Shown here: in pieces, positions 36,282 to 48,145 of the stretch
Position numbering within the stretch: the first letter of the stretch is position 1
Layout of the letters: each line of letters begins with the position of its first letter
Origin: Hibiscus mutabilis
Taxonomy: Eukaryota; Streptophyta; Magnoliopsida; Malvales; Malvaceae
DNA length: 64,000 nucleotides
Assembly: GCA_019671005.1 (NCBI GenBank)
Contig: CM033718.1
Span: 33,744,508 to 33,808,507 of the forward strand
Direction of reading: 5' to 3'
Made by a program: the position numbers and the translations under genes
Notes under the pieces: model-generated
Databases searched by the model: none
Told to the model about the DNA's origin: nothing
Seen by the model: only the letters and a program-made list of their open reading frames with translations

Positions 36282-37716
36282 TTAGTCGGAAAGGTCACCA
36301 CCTTGAATGATGATTTTCTTTCGGGTCGTTTGCTTGATTCTTTTTCCGTAACGTGGTGGTTGAATGTGGGTGACTGGTGGTGCAGCTTGAACCTTTGCAA
36401 TCTCCTTGCGTGCTTCACTTTCATCATCGGTCTCTTCAATGATCAAAGCTCTTCGCTTTATTGGTGCAACTGGTTGTGATGCTACAGGTTCAGAGATGGA
36501 CTTTTCCAAATCGGTAAATCGATGTAGGGATTCGGTGTAAGTTGCTTCAGCCATAGGTGCCTTTTCTTTTTCGTATGCGGCAATTGCCTCAGCATCTTTA
36601 GTTGCATGGGCAACTAGTTTGGTAGGAAACACTAGGAAAGGCACAGTGTTGTCGGGGTACTTCTCGAGGGTCACTCATGTGATGGCAACATAATGCTCCT
36701 TCATGTACCACATGAATTGCATTTGTTGGGCCTCCATTCTCTCTAATCGGTCAGATAAGGGGTTGAGTATCTCTTCAATTCGATCCATGTTCACTGAAGT
36801 AGGGTCGTTTGCCTGGGCATCAAGACTTGTCGAGGCAATGTTGGTTGCCCAGGCAATTTTCGGTGTTGGGGTTTTCTTTGGCACTTCTTATTCTTTAGCC
36901 GGTACTTCACCAATAATCTTCAAGTATTGAGCTTGATTCCACCCAGTTTTGGAGGGTACTTTCTCGTCCGTTGGATCACTTGGCACCTTCTCTTTCTCGC
37001 ATAGTTGGGATATTAAGTTTGGAAAGAAAAGAGAACCTACATTATTTTTCCTACAAGCAAATATCTCATAACATATAATTTGTCCAACATTAATAATTCG
37101 ATTGTTCAATATAGAATGAATCAACAAAAGACGAGAATATGACACGGTGGTATTGTGTGTAGTGGGCATTAAACAAGTTTTAACAAATTTATTCCACAAT
37201 TTTGCCTCAGGTTTTAGCATGAGGTGATTTACCATCCCTTTTTAAGCTCCTCCATTCCATTTGGCCCCTTCGATCGTGAGGTCCTTGAAGACTTTCTCGA
37301 CTCCTTCGGCCGTGATGTTGTCGACAAAAGCCTTGTATTTATCCTTCTCAATGTATATCCCATAGAATATGTTGATGACGTCGACATTGATAAGGATAGC
37401 CCTACCACGAACATAAACATATGTATTGTTGGGGTTAGAAGAATGAGAATAAAACTCTCTTACCCATGAGATATTGCCCGGCTTTTGTTGGTGGCAAAGG
37501 ATTTGACACTTGTGGTGCTCGATCACTTTGAAGATGAATGCATCAAGGCTGAAGTTCTTTTGGTCGATAGTGTAGGCGAAACCTTGCTCTTCCCATACCT
37601 TTTGGTTTGCAAACTTGGCGCGATATCTCTCTTTGATGGTTGGTGTTGCAAATCAACGGATTGATGGTTCTTAAAATGAACTTGGGTGAGGAATGGTCTT
37701 GATGTTTTTTGGCCAT
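36282..37716 (-). pseudogene. E3 env-position ORF, best preserved copy
   Basis: From an ATG at 37716 (MAKKHQDH) it can be followed to GGDLSD* at 36282 with one early frameshift near 37650 and a few stops (after AKWNGGA, VPAKE and HYVAIT). Blocks: TPTIKERYRAKFANQ, ISWVREFYSHSSN, YVYVRGRAI, KTCLMPTTHNTTVSYSRLLL, IHSILNNRIIN, FPNLISQLCEKE. Then comes a Pro/Ser-rich part, a helix (EEILNPLSDRLERMEAQQMQ) and a basic end (KRIKQTTRKKIII). Similarity to E0 and E2 ORFs and, from memory, to the PF20167 class. No signal peptide or membrane span is seen, so the env role is only positional. Confidence 0.72.
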
Positions 37717-37753
37717 GGATTCTTTGTTCTTGTGGTTGGAATAAAAAATTCAA

Positions 37754-38345
37754 AAAATAAAGAAAATCTTATAGAAGTGCAAGAGTATGGAAGAGTCTAG
37801 ATTAAAGTAGAAGATGATGGGTAGGTGAGGTGAGGTAGTCGGCTAATGAGAGAAAAGAAAGAGAGATGGAAAGCTTAACTGGAATTAAAGATGGTGAGAT
37901 AATTGGGTATGGTATGCGGCAAGTGGATTGGATGAAGGGGAAGGGTCATGCGGAAAGGGTAGGTTTATAGAGAAAAATTAGGGTAAAATCAATATAATCT
38001 AGGCTTTTATAAGCCTTCAAAATCAGCCCATTATTTCCTCCTAAGGTTAAACATCAATATTCAATCTAATTCTTCCTTATCTTGAACTCTTTTCCTAAAA
38101 TTAAAACACAAGAAAAACATTAAATAGATAAAAATAAATAATTAAATATAAAGATAAATAAGATAAAATTAAATTCTAAAAGATAATGATCCTAAAAAAA
38201 TATGTGTAAAGATAAAGATAAAAAGAATAAAAATTAAACTAAAAACACATTTTTGTCCTAAAGACCGGAAATAAAAAATAAATCCAAAAATAAAATAAGT
38301 TCAAAATTAAAAATAAAACTAAAAATAAATAAAAAAATACTAAAG
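37754..38345. other. A-rich spacer downstream of E3 integrase
   Basis: Plus-strand A/T-rich run of aaataaa-type words, strongest at 38100-38345. No coding, and no element ends seen. Confidence 0.6.
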
Positions 38346-38355
38346 GAGAGCATGA

Positions 38356-39700
38356 TCATGCATCTCCTAAAGTAACCACTTCTTTGTCGCGCTCAACATG
38401 GTTGTCGGCATAGTGCTTTAATCTTTGTCTGTTAACATTGAATTCATGTCCGTCAATGGTGGACTTGATTATCACATCACCATGGGAGAAGGGTTTGACG
38501 ACTTCAAATGGCTCGAACCATCTCGATTTCAGTTTTCCCGGAAAGAGTTTTAACAGAGAATTGAATAGAAGAACTAATTGCCCGGGCAAAAATTGTCGCG
38601 ACAATAACTTCTTGTCATGCCAATACTTTGTTTTCTCCTTGTAGATTCTCGCGTTACCATAAGCTAAAGCACGAAATTCTTCAATCTCGTTGAGGTCAAG
38701 TAATCGTTTTTTTCTAGCACTCTCCCAATCCATGTTGACAGTTTTGATTGACCAGTAAGCTTGTGCTCGATCTCCATCGAAAGGTGGCAAGTCTTACCGT
38801 AGACAAGTCTGTAAGGCGACATGCCTAAAGATGTCTTGAATGTTGTTCGATAGGCCCATAGTGCTTCATCAATTCTTGCAGACCAATCCTTTCGAGAAGG
38901 ATTGACAACTTTTTCAAGAATTACCTTCAATTCACGATTGGAAATTTTGGCTTGCTCGTTTGTCTGTGGATGATATGTCGTGGCAATTTTGTGTGTCACT
39001 CCAAATCGCTCCAACATTTTGGAAATTAGCCTATTGTTGAAGTGTGTGCCTCCATCGTTGATAATTGCCCTTGGTGTCCCGAATCGTGTGAATATGTTTT
39101 TCTGTGAGAATTTTTGTACGGTCTTCGAATCGTTGCTGGGAACTACAGCTTCCTTTACCCATTTGGACACATAGTCCACGGCAAGTAGGATATACAAATT
39201 GCCGAATGAAGATGGAAATGGTCCTATGAAATTGATCCCCCACAGTCAAACAACTCATCCTCAAGGATATTCTGCAGTGGCATCTCGTTTCAGCGTGAAA
39301 TATTCCCCATTCGCTGACATCAATCACACCTCTTGTAGAATTCTTGAGCATCTTTGTAAAGAGTGGGCCAATACAAGCCGGATTGTAAGACCTTGGTTGC
39401 AGTGTGAGTTCCTCCAAAATAGCCTCCATAAGGTGAAGAATGGCATTATTGAAGCACATTGTCCTTCTCCTCCTCGGGAACACATTATCTTATCACCTGA
39501 TCTGCACATTGTTTAAACAAAAGAGGCTCGTCCCAATAATAATGCTTAGCATCATATCGAAAATGCTTCTTTCCTTGGTGAGTAATGTTATAAGGCAAAA
39601 TACCACTAACCAAGAAATTAACCAAATCAGCATGCCAGGGAGTTACCGAGGCAACTAACAACTGCTCATCTAGGAATGTGTCGTAGATCTCCAAAGAGTA
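38356..39700 (-). pseudogene. E3 integrase, catalytic Glu replaced
   Basis: The zinc domain region (39520-39300) is shifted and stopped; CHSSPYGG and CD.CQRMGNISR can still be read. The core (39197-38664) has VDYVSKWVKEAV, the second catalytic Asp in IINDGGTHF, and TTYHPQTNEQAKISNRE. The family has GQAE there, so the catalytic Glu is Lys in this copy. The DDE C-terminal part WSARIDEALWAYRTTFKTSLGMSPYRLVYGK is well kept. The frame shifts near 38700 into the end domain (38790-38356: KLKSRWFEPFEVVKPFSHGDVII), the usual Athila integrase tail. Not active. Confidence 0.88.
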
Positions 39701-40391
39701 TGGATCTTATCTCTTTTTCCAACCTTGATAAGTGATCGGTAACTTGGTTCTCTGTTCCTTTCCTATTTTTAATTTTGATGTCAAACTCTTGTAAAAGTAA
39801 AATCCAACGAATTAAACGAGGTTTGGCATCTTTCTTAGTAAATAGGTACTTAATTGCTGAGTGATCAGTATAAACGATTACCTTAGTACCAATCAAGTAG
39901 GAACAAAATTTATCAAATGCAAAAACTACTGCTAGTAATTCTTTCATCATCGTGGTGTAATTTGATTGTGCACCATTTAGAGTTTTACTAGTGTCATAAA
40001 TCACTTGAAAAGTCTTACTTGTGCGCTGCCCTAAAACAGCTCCTACTACGAAATCACTTGCGTCACACATGAGTTCAAAAGGTAAGGTCAAATCAGGCGG
40101 GACAACAATAGGTGCTGAAGCAAGTTGCTTTTTCAAGGCTTCGAATGCTTGGATGCATGAGTCATCAAAATTAAAAACTTTTTCATGTTCAAGCAAGTTG
40201 CACAAAGGTTTAGAGATTTTGGAAAAATTATAAATAAACCTTTTGTAAAAATCTACATGACCGAGAAAACTTCGAATTCCCTTGAACGAATTTGGTGGTG
40301 GCAATTTTTTTATCACTTCCACCTTAGCTCTGTCGACTTCAATTCCTTTGGAGGAGATCTTGTGACTGAGCACTATACCTTCATCTACCAT
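39666..40391 (-). pseudogene. E3 RT thumb and RNase H, catalytic Glu replaced
   Basis: The RT end (GIVLSHKISSKGIEVDRAKVEVI, FLGHVDFYKRFIYNF) runs into RNase H. D in CDASDFVVGAVLGQ, D in YTDHSAIKYLF and D in NQVTDHLSR are kept. The second acidic residue sits in TTMMKELLAV where E1 and E2 have TTTEKELLAV, so the catalytic Glu is Met. The RNase H-integrase linker is short and has no tandem repeat, unlike E1. Confidence 0.88.
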
Positions 40392-40406
40392 AAAGTGACA
40401 TTTCTC

Positions 40407-41084
40407 CTAATTGAGCACTAGATTGAATTCTTCACATCTTGTTAGCACTTTCTCCAAATTGCGGAGGCAATTGTCGAAGTTGTCTCCGAATACCAAAAAA
40501 TCGTCCATGAAGATTTCCAGGAAATCTTCCACCATGTCGAAGAAAATTGCCATCACACATCGTTGAAAAGTTGCCAGAGCATTGCATAATCCAAACGGCA
40601 TCCTTCGAAAAGCATAGATACCGTACGGGCATATGAAGGTGGTCTTTTCCTGATCATCCGGTGCTATGGCGATTTGGTTATAACCTGAGTAACCATCAAG
40701 AAAACAATAAAAGGATTTACTTGCAAGACGGTCAAGCATTTGGTCAATAAAGGGTAAAGAAAAATGATCTTTCCTAGTAGCTTTATTTAACTTACGGTAA
40801 TCCATACAAACCCTCTAGCAGGTCATTGTCCTAGTTGGGATAAGTTCATTGCTTTCATCGCTTACCACAATTATACATCTCTTTTTCGGTACACATTGTA
40901 CCAGGCTTACCCATGTACTATCAGAGATAGGATATATGATACCGAAGTCAAGCCATTTGATGATTTCATTCCTTACAACTTCCTTCATGGTGGGGTTAAG
41001 TCTCATTTGTGCTTCAATTTTCGGTTTATGATCATTCTCTAATAGGATTTTGTGCATACACACTGTAGGGCTAATTCCTTTCAA
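40407..41084 (-). pseudogene. E3 reverse transcriptase
   Basis: Two frames: 41084-40815 with EIIKWLDFGIIYPISDSTWVS and a VPKK motif (VPKKRC for VPKKGG), then a break at 40810 at the GWRVCMDYRK site, then 40805-40407 with MDYRKLNKATRKDHFSLPFID, FLDGYSGYNQIAIA, MPFGLCNALATFQR and FMDD. The VCMDY stretch is split by a stop (ccctctag on the plus strand). A stop after NLVLN ends the frame before the thumb. Confidence 0.88.
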
Positions 41085-41096
41085 GTCGACAATTGA

Positions 41097-42060
41097 CTAT
41101 CTTATTGCCTTTTTGTGCAATGCCAACATGTCAATCAACCTTTTTTCCTGTTCAGACTGTAGCTTAGAAGAAATTATCGCAGGCAAAGTGTTATTGATTC
41201 CCAAGTAAGCATAGTTCAATTGCCCTGACAATGGTTTCAATTCAAGAATAGGAGGTTGCTCAATAGAGGGTTTTTCGATTTTACCTTCCTTACCTGAGTA
41301 GTACAATGGTTCAAAATACTTACCTGGGCGACTTGCTATCCAATCGACTTCATCCAGCTCTTCAAGTTCCTCAGGTTCAGTAATATAATTGCCGAGGCAA
41401 TTGTTAAGGCAATCTTCCTCTATGTCGAAATTGAATTCAGTTGTGCCTTGGATGACTTGACGCTCTTCTGGATTGTTGGCATGCTTAAGGGTTTGGAAAA
41501 CATTAAGCTTCACTTGCTGGTTGTTTACCCTCATGGTGAGTTCTCCTTTCTCAACATCGATCAAGATCATTCTCGTTGCTAAAAATGGTCTCCCAAGAAT
41601 GATGGGTGCGAACTCATCTGCTTCACAATCCAAAACAATGAAATCAACAAGAAAAATAAATTTATCAACTCTTACCAGGATATGCTCGATTTTTCCCTCT
41701 AGATGCACATAGGATCTGTCTGCAAGTTGTAGCATCACTAGTGTTAGCCTCGCCTTTCCTATTCCTAATTGATGGAAAACAGATTTCGGCATAAGGTTTA
41801 TGCTTACTCCAAGATCACATAATGCCTTCCCAACATAGTTATTTTCTATTGAACATGGTATAGTGAAACTGTCGGGATCCTTAAGTTTGGGTGGCATCCA
41901 GTTGTGTAACATGGCCATGCATCCTTCTGTCATAGTAACGGTTTCAAATTCTCATATCCTCGTTCTCTTAGAGACAATGTTTTAAGGAAATTAGCATAGT
42001 TTGGCATTTGCTCTATTGCCTCAACCAACGACAAGTTGATGTGAACTTGTTTCAAGATAT
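41097..42060 (-). pseudogene. E3 protease, DLGVS active site
   Basis: Open from 41933 to 41097. The active-site motif reads CDLGVSINLMP where E1 has CDLGASINLMP; Ala to Val next to the catalytic Asp-Leu-Gly may impair it. IILGRPFLATR is kept with Arg for Gly. The pre-protease helix (42060-41935) is shifted. A palindrome (TTGCCGAGGCAA, 41389-41400) lies in the variable acidic linker, where E1 has a weaker one (about 2736). The frame ends at AIR where the RT linker begins. Confidence 0.85.
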
Positions 42061-42099
42061 AAAGGAATTTCTTGAATTAATACTCTTGCTTTTTCCGCT

Positions 42100-43832
42100 T
42101 CAATCTTTGTAGGAATAGTGGTGGAATTCGAATCTCTTCATTTTTTTTTCTGGGATTTTCATCATAACTTGCATGGGCAACTGGACTTGCTGGGGCAATT
42201 GGAATTGAATGGGTATCTGGAATTGCCAAGGCATCGGAATTGCCTGGGCAATCTCCGCTTTACCAATTTTAGATGAGAGATTATCGCCGATTACTTCTTT
42301 TTGAGCAAGAGGTTGCTCTCCTGGTCGGTTTATTGGCTGGGCAAGTGCATCATTAAGCTTCTGTCCACTTCTAGTGGTGATTACTTTACACTGCTCATGG
42401 CTTATTCCTTTGGTAACCTCAGTATCGCTAGGTAAATCGCCTGGTGGTCTCATATTCAAGTTCTTGGCAAATTGCCCAACTTGTGTCTCCAAGGATTTCA
42501 AAGCTGCCAATTGATTTTGCAATCTCATCTTCATCCTGTTCATAAAAGTATCAGTCTTCTTCATGAAATTACTATTCTCAACCATATTTAGTTTTTAACA
42601 TAAAAACATTGAGAGAGTTTTCCAAAGAACAAGATGGTGTCGATTGTTGTTGCGACATCTGTTGTATTCTTACTGTTCTAATTAATGGTGTTGTTTGGGT
42701 TGCTTTATGAAAAATTAGGGTGCTTCCTTCTGGCTGGATTGTATGTGTTGGACATCACATTGTTGTTCCAGTTATAATTTCCAATGTAAAAGCTAGATTT
42801 TGGGTTTTGCGGACACTCAGATTAATGATAGTTACCATTACATAAATCACAAATTGAATTTACTACCTTGATCTCCTGTTTGTTGCTAGGTCACTCATGT
42901 TCTTAAACATATTGGTTAAAGCAACCAATTGTGCAAAAATAGATCCTGATGAATCAAGCTCATTGATCGTTGCATTGCGTCAGACTATTCCCCTTCGGGT
43001 GATTGGGAAATGATAGTCGTTCTTGGCAAGATGGTTCAGAATTCCTATTGCTTCCTCAGGTGACTTGTCGAGGAGTATGCCATTTTCCGAGGCATCTAGC
43101 ATCATCCTTTTCGGCATGTTCACTGAGTTGTAGAACATCATCACTTGCATCCACAATGGAAATCTATGCATGGGACATTTGTGTAAATGCTCTTTGTATC
43201 GCTCCCAAGCCTCGTACATGGATTCATCGTCTGCCTACCGAAAAAAAGTAATATCATTATGCAACTTATCATTCATATTTGTAAAACTAAATCTAGCAAT
43301 AAAATCACGACACAAATTCATCCAAGATCCTATATATCCGGGAGGAATACTATTCAGCCACGTTTTTGCCCTATCCCTCAGTGAATATGGAAATAATTTT
43401 AGCCTTAGGATATCTTCATGGACTCCTTGTAGCTTGAATGAATTGCAAATCTCCAGGAATGATTTGAGATGATGTCTGGCATCTTCAGTTGTTGAGCCGT
43501 CAAATTTACCAATTGTTTGATCATGTTGAACATCACAAGTTTTAATTCAAAGCGGGCGGCTTCTCAGGTGCGACAACTCCTGAATTGAGACTGTTGAGAT
43601 CTTCCTCTAAGTAGTCTCGGATAGGTCTATTCCTAATAGGAACAGGTTGTACGACTTGATCTCCTCCTCCTCTTGCTACGATGTTCTGGTTACCATTGGC
43701 ATTCAAATTGCCGACTGGATTATCAGGGTGATCCGTTGTTTCTACTCGTTATTCTCGTCTTCTTCTATGAAGAACTCGTTCTATCTTGGGTTCAAGTGGA
43801 TAGTCTTGTGTTGTTGGTCTTGCCCTGGTCAC
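42100..43832 (-). pseudogene. E3 gag
   Basis: The family start MTRARPTT is present at 43832, but its first codon is GTG, so the initiation codon is lost. The capsid can be followed through RDYLEEDLNSLNSGVV, SLRDRAKTWLNS, MYEAWERYKEHLHKCP, FYNSVNMPKRMMLDAS and LNHLAKNDYHFP, with stops. The knuckle region (42790-42880) is broken. The helix after it (42585-42480: NRMKMRLQNQLAALKSLETQVGQFAKNL) and RPPGDLPSDTEVTKGISHEQCKV are kept. The end has PMPWQ/QFQLPQQ-type repeats over palindromes (TTGCCTGGGCAA at 42240-42251). Confidence 0.85.
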
Positions 43833-43940
43833 ACACAGATGCAAAACCAATGTTGTAAGTCCTTTGAAACCGATTAGAAATGAAATAAAAATAAAAAGAA
43901 ACAAAGGTGCAATAAATTAAAAATAAAGTCGCTAATGCCA

Positions 43941-43959
43941 ATCCCCAGTAATGGAGCAA
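43941..43959 (-). promoter_or_regulatory. PBS of E3, tRNA-Asp type, decayed
   Basis: 14 of 19 bases match the tRNA-Asp 3' end. It lies 6 bp inside the LTR edge at 43966, as in E1. Confidence 0.65.
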
Positions 43960-43965
43960 AAAACT

Positions 43966-45344
43966 TGTTGCGTGTATTAAGTGCTTCGCAATTGGTGCAG
44001 TATACACGTCGCAAGTTATAGTATAGTATAGATATCATCTGCACAGGGATTGGTGCTACTTTGGGAACCTAACTTCTAGCATTAAAAGTGAAAACACAAA
44101 TTGGTGATAGGGGTTGATTTTAACAACTAAAATAAAATAGCAATAAAATAAAAGAAAGATGTAATCGAATAAGAAAGAGTAGGCCGAGTTATCGCGAGTC
44201 ATGGCGTGATAGTTCAATGGGACATCGTGGTAATTGAATGCTAGAGTCACTCAATCACTCTTCAATTGAATCCAGCTGGATTGCCTGGGCAATTCTACGA
44301 TTGCCTGGGCAATTGGGAATGGAGCAACTTCCTAGGCAATTGGGCAACAACCTTCAAAGTTCGGTAAAGCGTTCTTCAATGGTTTCTCATTATCCCTAAC
44401 TGTAAACACTGTTAATTGTGCATGCCTTGATAATACATCCCTAGGTGAACCAAGGGTGGACAACAACCTACCTTGCGCTCCTTTTAGCCGTTGAAATTCG
44501 CAACTTATTACTAAAATCGAATTAATCTTCACTATCGATTGATTGAATAAAGACCATGTTCATTCGTTTCTTGAATCTAACTATCCCGATATTAGATAAA
44601 TGGACGAATTTACAAGATCCTCTCCCAATTCACTCGCAAAATAAAGAACCAAGAATGAACAAACTTTGAATTAAAATTGCAAACTCAAATACCTAAACAA
44701 ATCCAATCATTCTCACAACCATAAAAACACAATAACCCAAGCCAAATTAAATTATTTCATGGCCGGGTGCAAAAGAAACACAAGATAAAAATTTCCTAAC
44801 ATGAATCTAATCGAACAAAAGAGTAAGAAGAAGAATTCGAACATCCCCTTGTTTTCTCTCCAAAATCGCACTCCATTAAAGTTGGTCTCTAGTCTTCTTA
44901 TTTATAGGAGATGGCTAGGTCAAAGTCTTTCTTAAGGAGAAAGTTAAGTTGGTATTAAATAGAATAAAAGAAATAAATCTCTTTTATTATTATATTTTTA
45001 TTCCTCCAAAAACTCCTCATAAAACTCTTGGAATTTAATCCCCTTTTGATCTCTTTGCAGAACTCCAACTCTTCTAGGATTTATCCTTACTTCTTGTAAT
45101 TATCTCGAACTAATTGGATTTATCCTTCAAGAAATCGGTAGCTCTCCTTCTTCTTATCCTCAATTGCTTCGGCAATTTTCCTACTTGCTTGGGCAATTAG
45201 ATCCTCCACACACAGAAACACACATCCGCTGTACCTTTTTCCATAAAATCAACAAAATTATGAAATCAAGCATGACGGTGAAGGAAATCATTAAAACATG
45301 CATGAATGCCTAATAATGCAACTAAAATGAGCCTAATTCTAACA
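43966..45344 (-). mobile_element. E3 5' LTR copy 1 (innermost)
   Basis: Begins TGTTGCGTGT next to the PBS. It stops at tctaaca, about 45 bp before the proper LTR end, where the next copy starts with TGTTGC. TATA box (minus CTATAAATAA) at 44898-44907. It keeps complete gattgcctgggcaatt palindromes near 44280-44320. Confidence 0.9.
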
Positions 45345-46721
45345 TGTTGCACGTATTAAGTGCTCCACAATTGGTGCAAGTATGCACGCTGCAAGTTATA
45401 GTATAGTATAGATATCGTCTCCACAGGGATTGGTGCTACTTCAAGAATCTAACTTCTTGCATTGAAAGTGAAAACACAAATTGGCGATAGGAGTTGATTT
45501 TAACGAGTAAAATAAAAGAGCAATAAAATAAAAGAAAAATGTAATCGGATAAGAGAGAGTAGGTCAGGTTATCGTGAGTCGTGGCGTGATAGTTGGATGG
45601 ACCATTGTGGTAATTGAATGCTAGAGTCGCTGAATCGCTCTTCAATTGAATCCAGTCGGATTGTCTAGGAAATTCTGTGGTAGACTGGCAATTGGGAATG
45701 GAGCCATTACCTGGGCAATTGGGCAACAACCTTCAAAGTTTGGTGAAGCGTTCTTCAATGGTTTCTCGTTATCCCTAACTCAAAACTTTGTTAATTGTGC
45801 ATGCCTTGATAATACATCCCTACGTGAACCAAGGGTGGACAACAACCTATCTTGCCCTACTTTTAGCCGTTGAAATTCACAACTTATTCCTAATTCGAAT
45901 TAATCTTCACCATCGATTGATTGAATAAAGACCATGCTCATTCGTTTCTTGAATCTAACTATCTCGATATTAGATAAATGGATGAATTTACGAGATCCTC
46001 TCCCAATTCACTTGCAAAATAAAGAACTAAGAATGAACAAACTTTGAATTAAAATTGCAAACTCAAATACCTAAACAAATCCAATCATTCTCACAACCAC
46101 AAAAACACAATAACCCAAGCCAAATTAAATTAGTTCATGGCCGGGTGCAAAAAAAACACAAGATAAAAATTTCCTAACTTGAATCTAATCGAACAAAAGA
46201 GTAAGAAGAAGAATTCGAACATCCCCTTGTTTTCTCTCCAAAATCACACTCCATTGAAGTTGGTCTCTAGTCTTCTTATTATTGGAGATGGCTAGGTCAA
46301 AGTCTTTCTTAAGGAGGAAGTTAAGTTGGTATTAAATAGAATAAAAGAAATAAATCTCTTTTATTATTATATTTTTATTCCTCCAAAAGCTCCTCATAAA
46401 AGTCTTGGAATTTAATCCCCTTTTGATCTCTTTATAGAACTCCAACTCTTCTAGGATTTATCCTTACTTCTTGTAATTATCTTGAACTAATTGGATTTAT
46501 CCTTCAAGAAATCGGTAGCTCTCCTTCTTCTTATCCTCAATTGCTTTGGAAATTTTCCTACTTGCTTGGGCAATTAGATCCTCCACACACAGAAACACAC
46601 GTCTGTTGTACCTTTTTCCACAAAATCAACCAAATTATGAAATCAAGCATGACGTTGAAGGAAATCATTAAAACATGCATGAATGCCTAATAACGCAACT
46701 AAAATGAGCCTAAGTCTAACA
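45345..46721 (-). mobile_element. E3 5' LTR copy 2 (middle)
   Basis: 1377 bp, same left end and same truncated right end (tctaaca|TGTTGC) as copy 1. The TATA site is destroyed (cttattattgg on the plus strand). It shares the decayed palindrome variant 'gactggcaattggg' with copy 3 and not with copy 1. Confidence 0.9.
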
Positions 46722-48144
46722 TGTTGCACTTATTAAGTGCTCCACAATTGGTGCAAGTATACACGCTGAAAGTTATAGTATAGTATAGATATCGTCTCCA
46801 CAAGTATTGGTGCTACTTCAAGAATCTAATTTATTGCATTGAAAGTGAAAACACAAATTGGCGATAGGAGTTGATTTTAACGAGTAAAATAAAAGAGCAG
46901 TAAAATAAAAGAAAAATGTAATCGGATAAGAGATAGTAGTTCGGGTTTTCGTGAGTCGTGGCGTGATAGTTGGATGGACCATTGTGGTAATTGAATGCTA
47001 GATTCGCTCAATCGCTCTTCAATTGAATCCAGTCGGATTGCCTGGGCAATTCTGTGATAGACTGGCAATTGGGAATGAACCGATTACCTGGGCAATTGGG
47101 CAACAACCTTTAAAGTTCGGTGAATCGTTCTTCAATGGTTTCTCGTTATCCCTAACTCAAAACACTGTTAATTGTGAATGCCTTGATAATACATCCCTAC
47201 GTGAACCAAGGGTGGACAACAACCTATCTTGCCCTCCTTTTAGCCGTTGAAATTCACAACTTATTCCTAATTCGAATTAATCTTCACCATCGATTGATTG
47301 AATAAAGACCATGCTCATTCGTTTCTTGAATCTAACTATCCTGATATTAGATAAATGGATGAATTTACGAGATCCTCTCCCAATTCACTCGCAAAATAAA
47401 GAACCAAGAATGAACAAAATTTGAATTAAAATTGCAAACTCAAATACCTAAACAAATCCAATCATTCTCACAACCACAAAAACACAATAACCCAAGCCAA
47501 ATTAAATTAGTTCATGGTAGGGTGCAAAAGAAACACAAGATAAAAATTCCCTAACATGAATCTAATCGAACAAAAGAGGAAGAAGAAGAATTCGAACAAC
47601 CCCTTGTTTTCTCTCCAAAATCGCACTCCCTTGAAGTTGGCGGCTAGCCTTCTTATTTACAGGAGATGGCTAGGTCAAAGTTTTTCTTGAGGAGGAAGTT
47701 AAGTTGGAATTAAATAGAATAAAAGAAATAAATCTCTTTTATTATTATATTATATTCCTCCAAAAACACCTCATAAAAATCTTGGAATTTAATCTCCTTT
47801 TGATCTCTTCGTGGAACTCCAACTCTTCTAGGATGTATCCTTGCTTCTCGTAATTTTCTTGAATTAAATGGCTTTATCCTTCAAGAAATCAACAGCTCTC
47901 CTTCTTCTTATCCTCAATTGCTTTGGCAATTTTCCTACGCGCTTGGGCAATTAAATCCTGTTCACACAAAAGCACACACCCGTTGTACCTTTTTCCAAAA
48001 AATTAACCAAATTATGAAATCAAACATGACGGTGAAGGAAATCATTAAAGCATGCATGAATGCTTATTAATGAAACTAAAATGAGCCTAAGTCTAATAAT
48101 AGTATGTGTAAAAATGGTCATAAATAGTACTTGAACACTCATCA
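46722..48144 (-). mobile_element. E3 5' LTR copy 3 (outermost, full length)
   Basis: 1423 bp, TGTTGCACTT...ACACTCATCA, with the terminal 45 bp that copies 1 and 2 lack. The TATA box is mutated (CTGTAAATAA on the minus strand, about 47653). From 46776 it is also the left end of the 10.33 kb duplication; its partner is 57103-58473. Confidence 0.9.
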
Positions 48145-48145
48145 C

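Larger units (their letters stand above)
34325..48144 (-). mobile_element. E3: Athila-lineage element with three tandem 5' LTRs
   Basis: Related to E1 over all coding regions. Order on the minus strand: three LTRs, PBS, gag, protease, RT, RNase H, integrase, A-rich spacer, env-position ORF, two polypurine modules, truncated 3' LTR. Stops and frameshifts are scattered, and several catalytic residues are changed. The right border at 48144/48145 is the end of the outermost LTR. The left border is a truncation, so the TSD cannot be read. Confidence 0.92.

Noticed and set aside
43966..48144. Satellite array with a monomer of about 1.4 kb
   Set aside because: Only three copies, adjacent to a PBS and gag and with LTR ends, so tandem LTRs explain it.
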